Source of the DNA: a virus
Length of the DNA stretch: 28,677 nt
Virus record (IMG/VR): IMGVR_UViG_3300047563_000087
Span: 1 to 28,677 of that record
Direction: 5' to 3' (one strand)
The translations under genes were made by a program, and so were the position numbers. Numbering within the stretch: the first letter of the stretch is position 1; every line of letters starts with the position of its first letter. Below are positions 14,539 to 21,930 of this stretch, piece by piece. The notes under the pieces were generated by a model, which saw only the letters and a list, made by a program, of their open reading frames with translations, did not search any database and was not told the origin of the DNA.

Positions 14539-15288
14539 TCAGCACTTGGTGATTGTTACGTCGATGCAGTCGATTCGAGTTGCAACAATGCGATCACAAT
14601 CTGCTGCATCCATCTTGATTGAGATCCGATATTTGCTGCCAACGCAATTCGCAGGAGAAGCAACAACTGAGAAATTGAGTGATTGCCAAGGCTGATCGAT
14701 GTACGCGCTGTTCGGGAAGATCGTCAAGCCTGGAGTTGCATTCGCTGCAGTTGCCGCAGGCACGACAGGAATTGCGGCCAAAGCGCTGCTCACTGTGATA
14801 ATCGCCTCAACAACAACAGGAGGATTATATCCGTCAGAAACGCTGTAGAAGAACCGATCATAGCCATAGAAAGTGCCATTGGGTGCATACGTGAATGCTC
14901 CAGTGTTCGGGTCAATGGTTACGGTGCCGCCCTTTGGAGCCCAAAGCGGCAGCAACGCATACTTGTACACAGGCAGCGGCTGGCCAGCTACTGGGGTGGA
15001 CGTTGCCGTACCAGCGAGAGTGCCCAAGATAGGCGCGTTGTTAAGGCCTGAAGCCAGGAATGGCCCATTGCCTACAAGACCTTGCCCGCAAGCGTCGATG
15101 ATCTTTTGAACATCAATCACAGGATTTGGCATAATGCCTGTGCCGCGAATGGGCCCAGTCCAAATTGCATATTGAACTTGAAATGCTTCCATCTCACCAG
15201 CCGACAAGCTCGCTGGCTTGCAGCAGCAAGTTGCGCAAGAAGCTGAGGTGTTGTTCTGGCTTGGGAGGTCGGCAATGAATGTTTGCAT
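14539..15288 (-). CDS. Virion accessory protein with Ig/cadherin-like domain
   Basis: This 249-residue protein starts at ATG 15288 behind a strong GAGGAAAT site. The N-terminus has SASCATCCCKPAS (Cys 18, 21, 22, 23). A central domain (about residues 105-168) reads KGGTVTIDPNTGAFTYAPNG then YGYDRFFYSVSDGYNPPVVV, a clear cadherin/VCBS-type repeat ('GtvtldpdGsftYtP...f.G.DsftY.vsDG'). The C-terminal portion is another beta-rich domain ending in RIVATRIDCIDVTITKC. Ig-like domains on phage capsids, necks or fibres are usually surface decorations that bind carbohydrate. It lies between head and connector genes, so it may decorate the head or neck. The exact place in the particle is unknown. Confidence 0.65.
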   Translation of the reverse strand: MQTFIADLPSQNNTSASCATCCCKPASLSAGEMEAFQVQYAIWTGPIRGTGIMPNPVIDVQKIIDACGQGLVGNGPFLASGLNNAPILGTLAGTATSTPVAGQPLPVYKYALLPLWAPKGGTVTIDPNTGAFTYAPNGTFYGYDRFFYSVSDGYNPPVVVEAIITVSSALAAIPVVPAATAANATPGLTIFPNSAYIDQPWQSLNFSVVASPANCVGSKYRISIKMDAADCDRIVATRIDCIDVTITKC

Positions 15289-15316
15289 TTTATTTCCTCT
15301 TTATGCAATTATGGTG

Positions 15317-15353
15317 GTGGGCTGGACATCTTTTTTGCAGGGATCCAGCCCAC
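15317..15353 (-). other. RNA hairpin after the 32-residue peptide gene
   Basis: A perfect 10-base inverted repeat, GTGGGCTGGA and TCCAGCCCAC, encloses a 17-base loop. It lies 13 bases after the small peptide stop and 28 bases before the next ATG. A run of six T on the plus strand is inside the loop, not after the stem, so it is not a standard terminator for either strand. Confidence 0.6.
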
Positions 15354-15366
15354 GGCCATCACAGCA

Positions 15367-15465
15367 TTAGGTGTGAGCGGCACAGTTCCAGCAAGGTGCA
15401 TTCACCAACGTTTTCGCGGCAGCAGGAGCACAAGCAGGAGCACAAGTCACTTTGATAGGCAGCAT
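15367..15465 (-). CDS. Small Cys-containing peptide (32 residues), hypothetical
   Basis: I found this by hand. ATG 15465 lies 3 bases after the stop of the previous gene, behind AAAGGTTAAGTC, and TAA is at 15367. The sequence begins MLPIKVTCAPACAPAAAKTL and ends with APCWNCAAHT, so it has four Cys arranged CxxxC and CxxC. A 12-base direct repeat (gcaggagcacaa, twice, about 15422-15445) encodes the CAPACAP segment. The good ribosome binding site, tight spacing and shared Cys pattern with neighbouring virion proteins argue that it is translated. Without it the interval 15298-15468 would be an unusually long gap in this operon. Function unknown; metal or disulfide binding is possible. Confidence 0.55.
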   Translation of the reverse strand: MLPIKVTCAPACAPAAAKTLVNAPCWNCAAHT

Positions 15466-15468
15466 GAC

Positions 15469-15855
15469 TTAACCTTTCGTTTTTGCGTCAGTCTTTGTCG
15501 GTGCTGACGCGCTCACCGTTTCCGTAGTCTCTTTGGGTGGCTCAATTTGAGCTTTGGCTTTTTGACGAGCTTCCTGACTTTTCTTGATGATGTCGGCAAC
15601 ATCAGCCTCTTTCACTTTGCGAGCATATTGGTTCTCAACCAGGAATTGAGAGACACCCAATGGAAAAAGTGCAATGTTTGTGCCTTGTTCCCAGTTCAAA
15701 CGGACGGTGTCGCCCATGATTGATGATTTGTATTCAAAGAAATTCTGGCCGCTTTCTTCGTCGATGCCGCTTGCGCGTTTCATTTCGACGAATACCAAGT
15801 CCTGATCGGTTGTGCCAAACCAACCATTTTGAAGTTTTGCGAGGTTCAAATCCAT
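15469..15855 (-). CDS. Hypothetical head-associated protein
   Basis: The ATG at 15855 behind GGAGTAAATTT is chosen over GTG 15882, giving 128 residues. The first 80 residues mix strands and turns (MDLNLAKLQNGWFGTTDQDL, VRLNWEQGTNIALFPLGVSQ), then a Lys/Glu helix (ARKVKEADVADIIKKSQEAR) leads to a Thr/Ala/Lys-rich disordered tail. I do not recognise the family. It overlaps the previous gene by 10 bases and belongs to the block between capsid and connector genes, so a minor head or neck role is an inference. Confidence 0.7.
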   Translation of the reverse strand: MDLNLAKLQNGWFGTTDQDLVFVEMKRASGIDEESGQNFFEYKSSIMGDTVRLNWEQGTNIALFPLGVSQFLVENQYARKVKEADVADIIKKSQEARQKAKAQIEPPKETTETVSASAPTKTDAKTKG

Positions 15856-16229
15856 AAATTTACTCCGTTTTTGGAAAGCCACTGAAGGATCTTTCCCTGT
15901 CGTTTGATGATGACCTTTGGCTTGGGGTCTGTGAGCTTATCACAAATCACTGAGCCGATAAATTCGCCTGCTTCGTCTGCGATAAATTCAACGACAGCAA
16001 CAGGCGAGCCTGCTGAAACAAAGCAATGAACATCTGAGTGAACCGCAGGCGCACCATCGACAAGCACATCGCTAATTTCAAAAGTGTAAGGAGCAAAGGG
16101 CCACTCCGCACTGGCCCTCTGGAATATTGTTACGTCGGCAAAGCCTTTGAATGCTGGATTATGTTTTACAGTAAACTTGACTTTGTCACCAGCATCAACA
16201 CGGCGCGATTTTCCGCATTTAGCTTTCAT
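15846..16229 (-). CDS. Hypothetical beta-rich head-associated protein
   Basis: The ATG at 16229 lies 2 bases after the preceding stop and starts MKAKCGKSRRVDAGDKVKFT, 127 residues. The upstream part of the open frame (to 16406) is a shadow of the neighbouring gene. No strong ribosome binding site is seen, so coupling to the upstream gene is likely. Alternating strands (KVKFTVKHNPAFKGFADVTI, YTFEISDVLVDGAPAVHSDV, SPVAVVEFIADEAGEFIGSV) suggest an Ig-like or jelly-roll fold. Not recognised at family level. Position in the head block suggests a virion component. Confidence 0.7.
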   Translation of the reverse strand: MKAKCGKSRRVDAGDKVKFTVKHNPAFKGFADVTIFQRASAEWPFAPYTFEISDVLVDGAPAVHSDVHCFVSAGSPVAVVEFIADEAGEFIGSVICDKLTDPKPKVIIKRQGKILQWLSKNGVNLWI

Positions 16230-16231
16230 GC

Positions 16232-16636
16232 TTAGTGTGGGCCTTGCAGCAACATCACAGCGTGAACTTTGGCAGTATCGCCAGAGACAGCTTTCATCTG
16301 CAGGAACTTGTCTGGTTTGCAAGGCAACGTGCCACGGCAAACCTGACCAGCTTTTGTGCCAGCTGGGATCATCACTGAAGCGAGCGTGCCAACTGGAACA
16401 GCCCAAGGCTGCAAGCAGATAACGACAGCATTCACATCAGAGAATGAACCAGGAACACAGGGATTTGCAGCCGAAGCAGGTGCCGATTGAAATGTGAACA
16501 CAGCATCAGTTGTGATATCAGCAGTCACTTCAAAAGTGAAGCCGAAATTGTTGTAGGTCGAAACATCGCGTGGAGTGGCAGCAGCACCATCCCAAGCAAC
16601 AAGGCCAGCAACTTGAATTGCAGGATTGAAGTTCAT
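16232..16636 (-). CDS. Putative head decoration protein
   Basis: This 134-residue protein starts at ATG 16636 behind AAAGGATAATAAA and is the first gene after the major capsid gene and its hairpin, the usual place for decoration or head-fibre proteins. The sequence is beta-rich: AIQVAGLVAWDGAAATPRDV, NNFGFTFEVTADITTDAVFT, LASVMIPAGTKAGQVCRGTL, AVSGDTAKVHAVMLLQGPH. Cys residues are CVPG, CLQP, CRGT and CKPD. No family was recognised. Decoration is an inference from position, size and predicted strands. Confidence 0.6.
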   Translation of the reverse strand: MNFNPAIQVAGLVAWDGAAATPRDVSTYNNFGFTFEVTADITTDAVFTFQSAPASAANPCVPGSFSDVNAVVICLQPWAVPVGTLASVMIPAGTKAGQVCRGTLPCKPDKFLQMKAVSGDTAKVHAVMLLQGPH

Positions 16637-16664
16637 TTTATTATCCTTTCAGGAGTTTGGGTGG

Positions 16665-16688
16665 AGGGTGCTGCTTTCGCAACACCCT
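16665..16688 (-). other. RNA hairpin directly after the major capsid gene
   Basis: The minus-strand transcript reads AGGGTGTTGC, loop GAAA (a GNRA tetraloop), GCAGCACCCT: ten pairs including one G-U. It begins 6 bases after the capsid stop. No U-run follows. It may block 3'-to-5' decay of capsid mRNA or partly separate expression of downstream genes. Confidence 0.7.
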
Positions 16689-16694
16689 GTTTTG

Positions 16695-18074
16695 TTAGCC
16701 GACAGTCAGAACGCGAGCCGCAGGTGCGCAGGTCATGAAGCCAGTGTTTTCGGCATCAAACTGCCACTTGGAGCACCACTTGCTCGAGCCGCCAACATAA
16801 AGCTGGAAGTTGAGTGGGGTCTTTTCGGCCACAGCATAAGCACGTTCCCAGTTGCCAACAGCCATCAGGAAGTCGCCAGCAGTGAACGGAGCAGAAGCGT
16901 TGCCCTTGGTGCGGGCAGCAGTTGCGTCAGGCAAGCAGTTGCTGATGCGGATCAGATCGAGAACCTTGTCGGGCCCAAAGATCATGTCGCCGCGACCGAA
17001 GATGAAGTCGCCCTGAGAGTTGACAGAAGAAGCCAGATAGCTGAAAACGTTCTGGTGCATAACAGCAACAGCCTTGCCGAATTCAACAGGGTGGCTCATG
17101 AAGAACGAGCGGAAGTCCTGCGGATTGAACTGGCCAGGAGTTGAAGTCTTGAACTGCTGGAAGCCTTTGCCAGCAGCAGTTTGGGTCATCCAGCCCAATG
17201 GCTTATTTACGCCATCGCCAGTGATCATTGCAGCGTTTTCGTTGATGCGGAGCGAACGCTCTGCAGAACGGATCATGAAGCCGAACAGATCATAGTTTGC
17301 TTCCTGGAGAACAGCTTTCTGCATGCAGAACATGCCACGGAAAGAATAGATCTGACCGTTGTTGAAAGTGATGTTGCCTTCTGGGCCAGGATTGGTGTCG
17401 CAAGCAGCGTCGCATTCGTAAGAGCCCATTGCGCCCCAATCATTAATGCGCGGATACATGAACGTGCGACGGGTCACGCTGACATGCTGATAAAGATCCA
17501 TGATGTACCAGCATTCTGGCAAGCAGTTGATCTCGATGCCCAGCATCTGCGGGACAAAGAAGCCAGTGTCAAGGCCAGACATGTCGAATGCCTTCTGCTC
17601 AGCAGCAGTAAAGCTGCGGCGGATGGTGTCAACAGTTTCCAAGCCAGCTTTCTGCAGCTTGCGAGCGGCAGAGCGATAGGCCTTTGCATCAACCAAGTTG
17701 CCAAGATCTTCGCGGAACGAATCGATATCGCCGCCCTTTTGCAGATAGTTGCGACGCTGAATTTCAATAGCAGCCTTGCGGTCGCTGTCTTCCAGCTCTT
17801 TGCCGCCTTTGAAGATCGGGCTGTCGAGCTCGCGCTTCATGACATCAACGCCTTCTTCGAGGGTTGCGAGCTTCTTGGTGATAGCAACATATTCGTCAGT
17901 GTGCTTCTTGACCTGACCATTCAATTCATCATTGCTGGCCTTCAAGCCAGAATAATGAGTGGACAGATCTTTCCACTGTTGTTCCTGTGCCTTCTTTGCA
18001 TCAGCAGCCAAACCGATCAGCTGATCGAGGTCGGTGCGCATTGCTTCAAAGGACTTTTCTGCATGGGTGTCCAT
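16695..18074 (-). CDS. Major capsid protein, HK97 fold
   Basis: The ATG at 18074 behind TTGGAGATAACC gives 459 residues. The TTG four codons upstream overlaps the ribosome binding site and is unlikely. Residues 1-110 are a coiled coil (FEAMRTDLDQLIGLAADAKK, EYVAITKKLATLEEGVDVMK) typical of the delta domain, which acts as a scaffold and is cut off by the prohead protease. The shell domain begins near SGLDTGFFVPQMLGI (166-180) and includes NENAAMITGDGVNKPLGWM (278-296), the 'e.a.l.GdG...p.Gi' motif of HK97-type capsids. A Cys-bearing stretch INCLPECWYIM and YECDAACDTNPG is unusual. Neighbours are the protease upstream and a putative decoration gene downstream. The long plus-strand frame over 17181-18209 is a shadow. 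Confidence 0.92.
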   Translation of the reverse strand: MDTHAEKSFEAMRTDLDQLIGLAADAKKAQEQQWKDLSTHYSGLKASNDELNGQVKKHTDEYVAITKKLATLEEGVDVMKRELDSPIFKGGKELEDSDRKAAIEIQRRNYLQKGGDIDSFREDLGNLVDAKAYRSAARKLQKAGLETVDTIRRSFTAAEQKAFDMSGLDTGFFVPQMLGIEINCLPECWYIMDLYQHVSVTRRTFMYPRINDWGAMGSYECDAACDTNPGPEGNITFNNGQIYSFRGMFCMQKAVLQEANYDLFGFMIRSAERSLRINENAAMITGDGVNKPLGWMTQTAAGKGFQQFKTSTPGQFNPQDFRSFFMSHPVEFGKAVAVMHQNVFSYLASSVNSQGDFIFGRGDMIFGPDKVLDLIRISNCLPDATAARTKGNASAPFTAGDFLMAVGNWERAYAVAEKTPLNFQLYVGGSSKWCSKWQFDAENTGFMTCAPAARVLTVG

Positions 18075-18110
18075 GGTTATCTCCAAAAAATGTTAAGGGT
18101 GATTTTCGCT

Positions 18111-18962
18111 TCAGGAGCGGAAGATTTCTTTGAGCTTTTCCATTCGCTCTTGGATGCTCTCTTTTTGCATCTTCGCCAACAAGGGCGAATGCGTGACGGT
18201 GGGGGTTGATACATGATCAACCCCACCACCACTCACCGATACACTCTTGGACATCACTTCATGAATGACAGCCAAAGCATCGGAAACGTTGTTAACAAGC
18301 CCAAGTGTAACGAGCTTATTGGCCTCTTCAACGAAGCCCTTCACAATCTTGAATGCCTTTCCAGCATTCTTGCGGTCTTTCACGAGGCCGCTCGCAACAA
18401 AGCCCTTCTCAATTTCTGATGGGGCTTGTGTGAACTTGCGTGTTGACTTGATGTCAGTCATTACACATTCGTCATTTGCAGGAAACGGAACAGCGCTTAC
18501 CTCGATAAGGTCGCCTTTTGTGATGATGCGTTGATCATCACCGTCATCGTCTTTCTTGATGCTGTATTCTTGGATACGGAACCCAACGCTGAAATTGAAG
18601 CCGCCATTCATCTTTGCAACTTCATAAAAGTCGCGCACATAGCTTGCCCCAAGAGCAAGTTGGGCTTCGATCCAGAGCTTACTATCGCGATATTCTAGAA
18701 CTTCAATAACACCAGCAGGATCTTCAGAATCGTGGTTCAACAGCAACTTGACGCCCTTTGGGCCTTTTGTGCCGCGCAAGTTTATGCTCTCAGCGAATGC
18801 GCCTGGAGCAACAACATCATCATAGCAATCCAGAGCAGAAGTGCTCGCCCAGCCAGCAATATAGCCTTCTTGCTTTTCGCCAAGCATTTTCTTCTCGGCA
18901 TCACTGGCTGGATCAAACTTCATCACAAGACGTTTCGTCTCGGTCTGGCGCTTCTGTTGCAT
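18111..18962 (-). CDS. Prohead protease, HK97/U35 family
   Basis: The ATG at 18962 behind AAGGAAATTAAA gives 283 residues. The open frame extends to 19037 but that part overlaps the portal gene. The protease domain fills residues 30-170: GYIAGWASTSALDCYDDVVA and GAFAESI at the start, then KLLLNHDSEDPAGVI with catalytic His77, NGGFNFSVGFRIQEYS with nucleophile Ser125, and DLIEVSAVPFPANDEC with Glu154. These are the expected residues of the HK97 protease, which trims capsid delta domains and itself during head maturation. The C-terminal 110 residues are helical and might assist scaffolding. A hairpin-forming stretch is inside the coding region near 18198-18227. Confidence 0.92.
   Translation of the reverse strand: MQQKRQTETKRLVMKFDPASDAEKKMLGEKQEGYIAGWASTSALDCYDDVVAPGAFAESINLRGTKGPKGVKLLLNHDSEDPAGVIEVLEYRDSKLWIEAQLALGASYVRDFYEVAKMNGGFNFSVGFRIQEYSIKKDDDGDDQRIITKGDLIEVSAVPFPANDECVMTDIKSTRKFTQAPSEIEKGFVASGLVKDRKNAGKAFKIVKGFVEEANKLVTLGLVNNVSDALAVIHEVMSKSVSVSGGGVDHVSTPTVTHSPLLAKMQKESIQERMEKLKEIFRS
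18198..18227 (-). other. Inverted repeat inside the protease gene
   Basis: GGGGTTGAT (18202-18210) and ATCAACCCC (18216-18224) pair perfectly around a 5-base loop, extending by GGT/ACC after a single bulged G. It codes for part of the Ser/Gly-rich stretch near the end of the protease, about 90 bases before its stop. It may be a chance product of a Gly/Val codon run or an mRNA structure upstream of the capsid gene. Confidence 0.45.
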
Positions 18963-18963
18963 T

Positions 18964-20295
18964 TTAATTTCCTTCAGCAGATGGAGAGACGACTTCTTTA
19001 ACTTTGGGTTGCGTTTTTGCAGCCCTTGCCGCTTCAATCTCTTTTCGTTGTTCTGGGGTTAGAGGCGGCATACCCAACAGCATGCGCTTTTCGTCATCGG
19101 TTAGATATGAAACGATCTCGAGTTCCTGAGCTTTTGCTGTGCGCCCAGCCTCAACAGCAGGAATGCTGTCAAAGTCAAACTTAACCACAACACCTTCTGG
19201 GCAGATTGCCTGCGTCAGACCTTCAGCAATAGGCTGAAGGTACATCGGCATGATAGTATCTTCCCAGAAGCTCAATCGGCTTTCTGCATAGTTTGCAGCA
19301 TACTTAGAGCTGTCGCTCGAGTTGATCCCAAGCAAGGCTACAGGAACCCCAAAGGCACCTGCAATCATCCGGCTCATATCGTCGAGCGGAATTTTTGTGT
19401 GAATGTCTTCCATCGAGATGTCGAGGCTTTCAATCTTGATCTCAGCATCTGCCAAGAACAAAATTGATGCAGCTTCTTCGCCGCCTGGAGTGCTGTCCTG
19501 CATGTGTTCGCGCAAGGCTTCAGTTTGCGCAGCAGTCAAATTCTTTTCGGTCGTGATGATGTGGCGTTTGTTAGGAACACCAGCCGCGCTATCAAGTGCC
19601 CGACGAAGTAGCAACTTGATGATCTCGCTTGGGCCGCCAACCGACTGCAATGGGCTGCTGCCATAATTCAGCGTTTCCATTTGTGTCAATGCAAAATTGC
19701 CAGAAAGGTTTGGCATGTAGATTTCGGAAGCCCAACCCTCGTCAGTTGTCTTAGTACGAATTGCCTGAGCACGAGTGTTCATGTGTTTAGCAGGAGTTGA
19801 GCCGACTTCATATCCATATTGATATGTTGTGACGTAGCCACGTGAGTCTGTGTATGCTTTTACAAAGCGAGCTTCAAGCGGATAGATGCCATTCGCTTTA
19901 CCTGAAACGCCAACGCCGACCTTGAATGGGATGCGTCCATAAGCAGCAAAGTTGAGTGCCATCCAATAGCGCAGCTGCGCACCAGTCATCGTATCGTTTG
20001 GGCTGCTGAGCAGCTTGTTCACAGCATTAACGTCGCCTTGGGCTGCTTTGCTTTCGCCTTTTGCGCTTTTGTCGTGCTCGGCATACCAGTTTACAGACTG
20101 AACAGAAGAAGCAATCTTGTTCAAGATCCTGTAAACAACAGGATGCTTCATTGCCTCAGCAGCTTCAATCGCTGCATTATAAGGCAGCACCATTCGTGGC
20201 ATATTTGCCATGAACTGCCCAAGCGGGATCTTAGGAGCATCTTGCAAGGCGCGAGCAGGTGCAGCTTTCTCTATTGTTGCTTTGCGCTTTGCCAT
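18964..20295 (-). CDS. Portal protein, HK97 family
   Basis: This 443-residue protein starts at ATG 20295, just after the terminase stop. Family features are the helix HPVVYRILNKIASSVQSVNW (51-70), the segment LLSSPNDTMTGAQLRYWMAL (95-114) matching 'll..Pn~~~t~~~f~~~~~~~l', ANGIYPLEARFVKAYTDSRG at about 134-153 with the 'l.pl.p..v......g' pattern, and MIAGAFGVPVALLGI (310-324), the hallmark 'iaraFgVP..llg' of HK97 portals. Next comes YAANYAESRLSFWEDTIMPM ('~n.eq~~~~f~~~tl~P~'). Twelve copies form the ring through which DNA is packaged and ejected and to which the connector binds. The C-terminus is Lys/Ala-rich and likely disordered. Confidence 0.93.
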   Translation of the reverse strand: MAKRKATIEKAAPARALQDAPKIPLGQFMANMPRMVLPYNAAIEAAEAMKHPVVYRILNKIASSVQSVNWYAEHDKSAKGESKAAQGDVNAVNKLLSSPNDTMTGAQLRYWMALNFAAYGRIPFKVGVGVSGKANGIYPLEARFVKAYTDSRGYVTTYQYGYEVGSTPAKHMNTRAQAIRTKTTDEGWASEIYMPNLSGNFALTQMETLNYGSSPLQSVGGPSEIIKLLLRRALDSAAGVPNKRHIITTEKNLTAAQTEALREHMQDSTPGGEEAASILFLADAEIKIESLDISMEDIHTKIPLDDMSRMIAGAFGVPVALLGINSSDSSKYAANYAESRLSFWEDTIMPMYLQPIAEGLTQAICPEGVVVKFDFDSIPAVEAGRTAKAQELEIVSYLTDDEKRMLLGMPPLTPEQRKEIEAARAAKTQPKVKEVVSPSAEGN

Positions 20296-20296
20296 T

Positions 20297-21517
20297 TTAT
20301 CTCAGCTTGAAAATGTTAAGTTGTCGGCTGTCTTTTGCATTGATCATTTCGTCTTCAACAGCATACCGAACAGCATCCCAACCATGGTTGAATTTGTCTT
20401 CAGCCATCGGAAGAACAAGACCGTTGCGGTCTGTCTTCCAGAAATAGCGCCTTGCCTCTTCAATCATCTCAGGCATATCAGGATTGATATAGATCTGGAA
20501 GCCTTGCAAGAATGTCAAACCAGACTTAATTGATCCTGGGCCTTTTACTGCAGGAATTACACGATAGCCTTTTCGATTCAAGAAGTCGATCGTTTGAGGC
20601 TGGGAGCTGTCGGCAGTAATTGTGTAGTCTCGAGCTTCTGGAACTTGCTCAATGAAGTCAGGCAGGCTTTCAAGAGGAATTCCCTGTCCAAAATATGCAT
20701 AGGCGATATAGACAATCTTGTTCGCATAGTCGATGTAGCACTTAACAATCGTGCTTGGATCAGTGCTGAACCCAAAGTCCATACCAAACATTGGGCGAAT
20801 ATGATCTTTTACTTTGTAGCGAGAGATTTTCACATTCTGGAAGATGCGAGCATCACTGTTTTCGTCATAGCCGCCACACCAAACATGCTCAAACACGCGC
20901 TTATTCGTAAGCCTTGCGTGATTGTATTGTTGGTGGAGTTCTGTTGCGAAGAAGAAAGGATTGTCTTCGTATGTTACGTGCCTGATGTAGCTATCAGGCG
21001 GTGGCCCATTTGGGCCGCGAAACATATCGTCAACAGGATCATCTTTGAAACGAGGATTCCAAGTCCAAATTAGTTGGCTGTTCTTTTTACGCAAGAATGT
21101 AGGAACAGTTACTGCCAAAGACTTAACATTTGTTGTTTGGGCTTCTTCGTTCCAAAAGACGTCTATGCCTTCCATAGACTTTCTGGATTCGATGTTTCGT
21201 TCAAGGCCGATGAAGAACATCTTAGAGTTGAAAGTCTTATGGGTGATCTCTGTTTTGCCGATTTCGAAATTCTCATTCGCCCCGAGGGTGAAGATCTTCT
21301 GTTCGAGAAGAGACTTTGAGCTTTCGTTAATTGAGTTTTGGAACTGTCGACCGCAAACAACATTTTGAGGTTCGCGAGCTGCTCGCACGATAATTGCCTC
21401 AGCAACGCTGTGCGATTTCGCAGTACCGCGACCGCCATAAAGGGCGAAGTGACGATACTGCTTTTTTGGATCAAGTAGAGGTTGAAAAACCTCACCGATA
21501 ATACACTGTCGCGGCAA
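20297..21517 (-). CDS. Terminase large subunit (PBSX/Terminase_3 type)
   Basis: This 406-residue packaging ATPase and nuclease has Walker A GGRGTAKS at 28-35, Walker B GIDVFWNEEA at 117-126, the coupling motif WTWNP at 151-155, and nuclease acids at GMDFGFSTDP (Asp247), TADSSQPQ (Asp303) and GWDAVRYA (Asp381). It cuts concatemeric DNA and drives it into the prohead through the portal encoded just downstream. The start used is TTG 21517, 2 bases after the preceding stop. There is no ATG nearby and no clear ribosome binding site. The frame stays open a little further upstream, so the exact N-terminus is uncertain. No small terminase subunit is recognised beside it. Confidence 0.93.
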   Translation of the reverse strand: MPRQCIIGEVFQPLLDPKKQYRHFALYGGRGTAKSHSVAEAIIVRAAREPQNVVCGRQFQNSINESSKSLLEQKIFTLGANENFEIGKTEITHKTFNSKMFFIGLERNIESRKSMEGIDVFWNEEAQTTNVKSLAVTVPTFLRKKNSQLIWTWNPRFKDDPVDDMFRGPNGPPPDSYIRHVTYEDNPFFFATELHQQYNHARLTNKRVFEHVWCGGYDENSDARIFQNVKISRYKVKDHIRPMFGMDFGFSTDPSTIVKCYIDYANKIVYIAYAYFGQGIPLESLPDFIEQVPEARDYTITADSSQPQTIDFLNRKGYRVIPAVKGPGSIKSGLTFLQGFQIYINPDMPEMIEEARRYFWKTDRNGLVLPMAEDKFNHGWDAVRYAVEDEMINAKDSRQLNIFKLR

Positions 21518-21518
21518 A

Positions 21519-21704
21519 TTACACCGTTGTGCGTACAGGTGCCGAATTGATGACAGTTGTGCCAGTCGCTGGGGCAGTTGCCTGATATTTCACAGCATTA
21601 ACCACTGGCTGGCCTGTAGTTGTAACAACACCGTTGTTGAGCTGAGCAGCTTGTACAACATTGCGATTAGAGAGGCTCTGGCCTCCACCACAATTGCATC
21701 CCAT
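21519..21704 (-). CDS. Hypothetical small protein starting MGCNCGGG
   Basis: This 61-residue protein starts at ATG 21704 behind GGAGAAATAAA, one base after the preceding stop. It begins with a Cys/Gly-rich tip (MGCNCGGGQ) and then is Asn/Thr/Val-rich (VVQAAQLNNGVVTTTGQPVV). No membrane segment or known domain. It lies directly before the terminase and probably couples its translation. Function unknown; the CxC pair fits the Cys-rich style of the whole region. Confidence 0.72.
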   Translation of the reverse strand: MGCNCGGGQSLSNRNVVQAAQLNNGVVTTTGQPVVNAVKYQATAPATGTTVINSAPVRTTV

Positions 21705-21705
21705 T

Positions 21706-21930
21706 TTATTTCTCCATTAAACGAATAAGCGACAATACTGCATAGCTTGAAGCAGTGCCAAATAAAAGTCCGATTATCAGACCGCGCCAAAAAAGGCAGC
21801 AGCCGCAGTCGATGAAAAAGAAGCCAGAGAATTTTGCCGATGGATGATTTTCGCTTTGGCAGAAGCCTTTAAGGATTGGGAGTTTCATCCCAAGCTCCCA
21901 GACTTTCTCAGACTTTTCCTTCGGTGTCAT
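21706..21930 (-). CDS. Small single-span membrane protein
   Basis: ATG 21930 with a strong GAGGAGCAAAA site gives 74 residues. The longer frame to 21987 lacks such a site. A charged N-terminal half (TPKEKSEKVWELGMK) is followed by a Phe/Cys patch FFFIDCGCCLFW (37-48) and a membrane segment LIIGLLFGTASSYAVLSLI (51-69). It overlaps the upstream gene by 23 bases and forms a membrane-protein trio with the next two genes. A lysis or inner-membrane role is possible but not shown. Confidence 0.7.
   Translation of the reverse strand: MTPKEKSEKVWELGMKLPILKGFCQSENHPSAKFSGFFFIDCGCCLFWRGLIIGLLFGTASSYAVLSLIRLMEK

Noticed and set aside
17181-18209. Long plus-strand open frame (342 codons) over capsid and protease genes
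   Set aside because: Antisense shadow of the capsid coiled coil. No family-like motif, no ribosome binding site, and every supported gene is on the minus strand.
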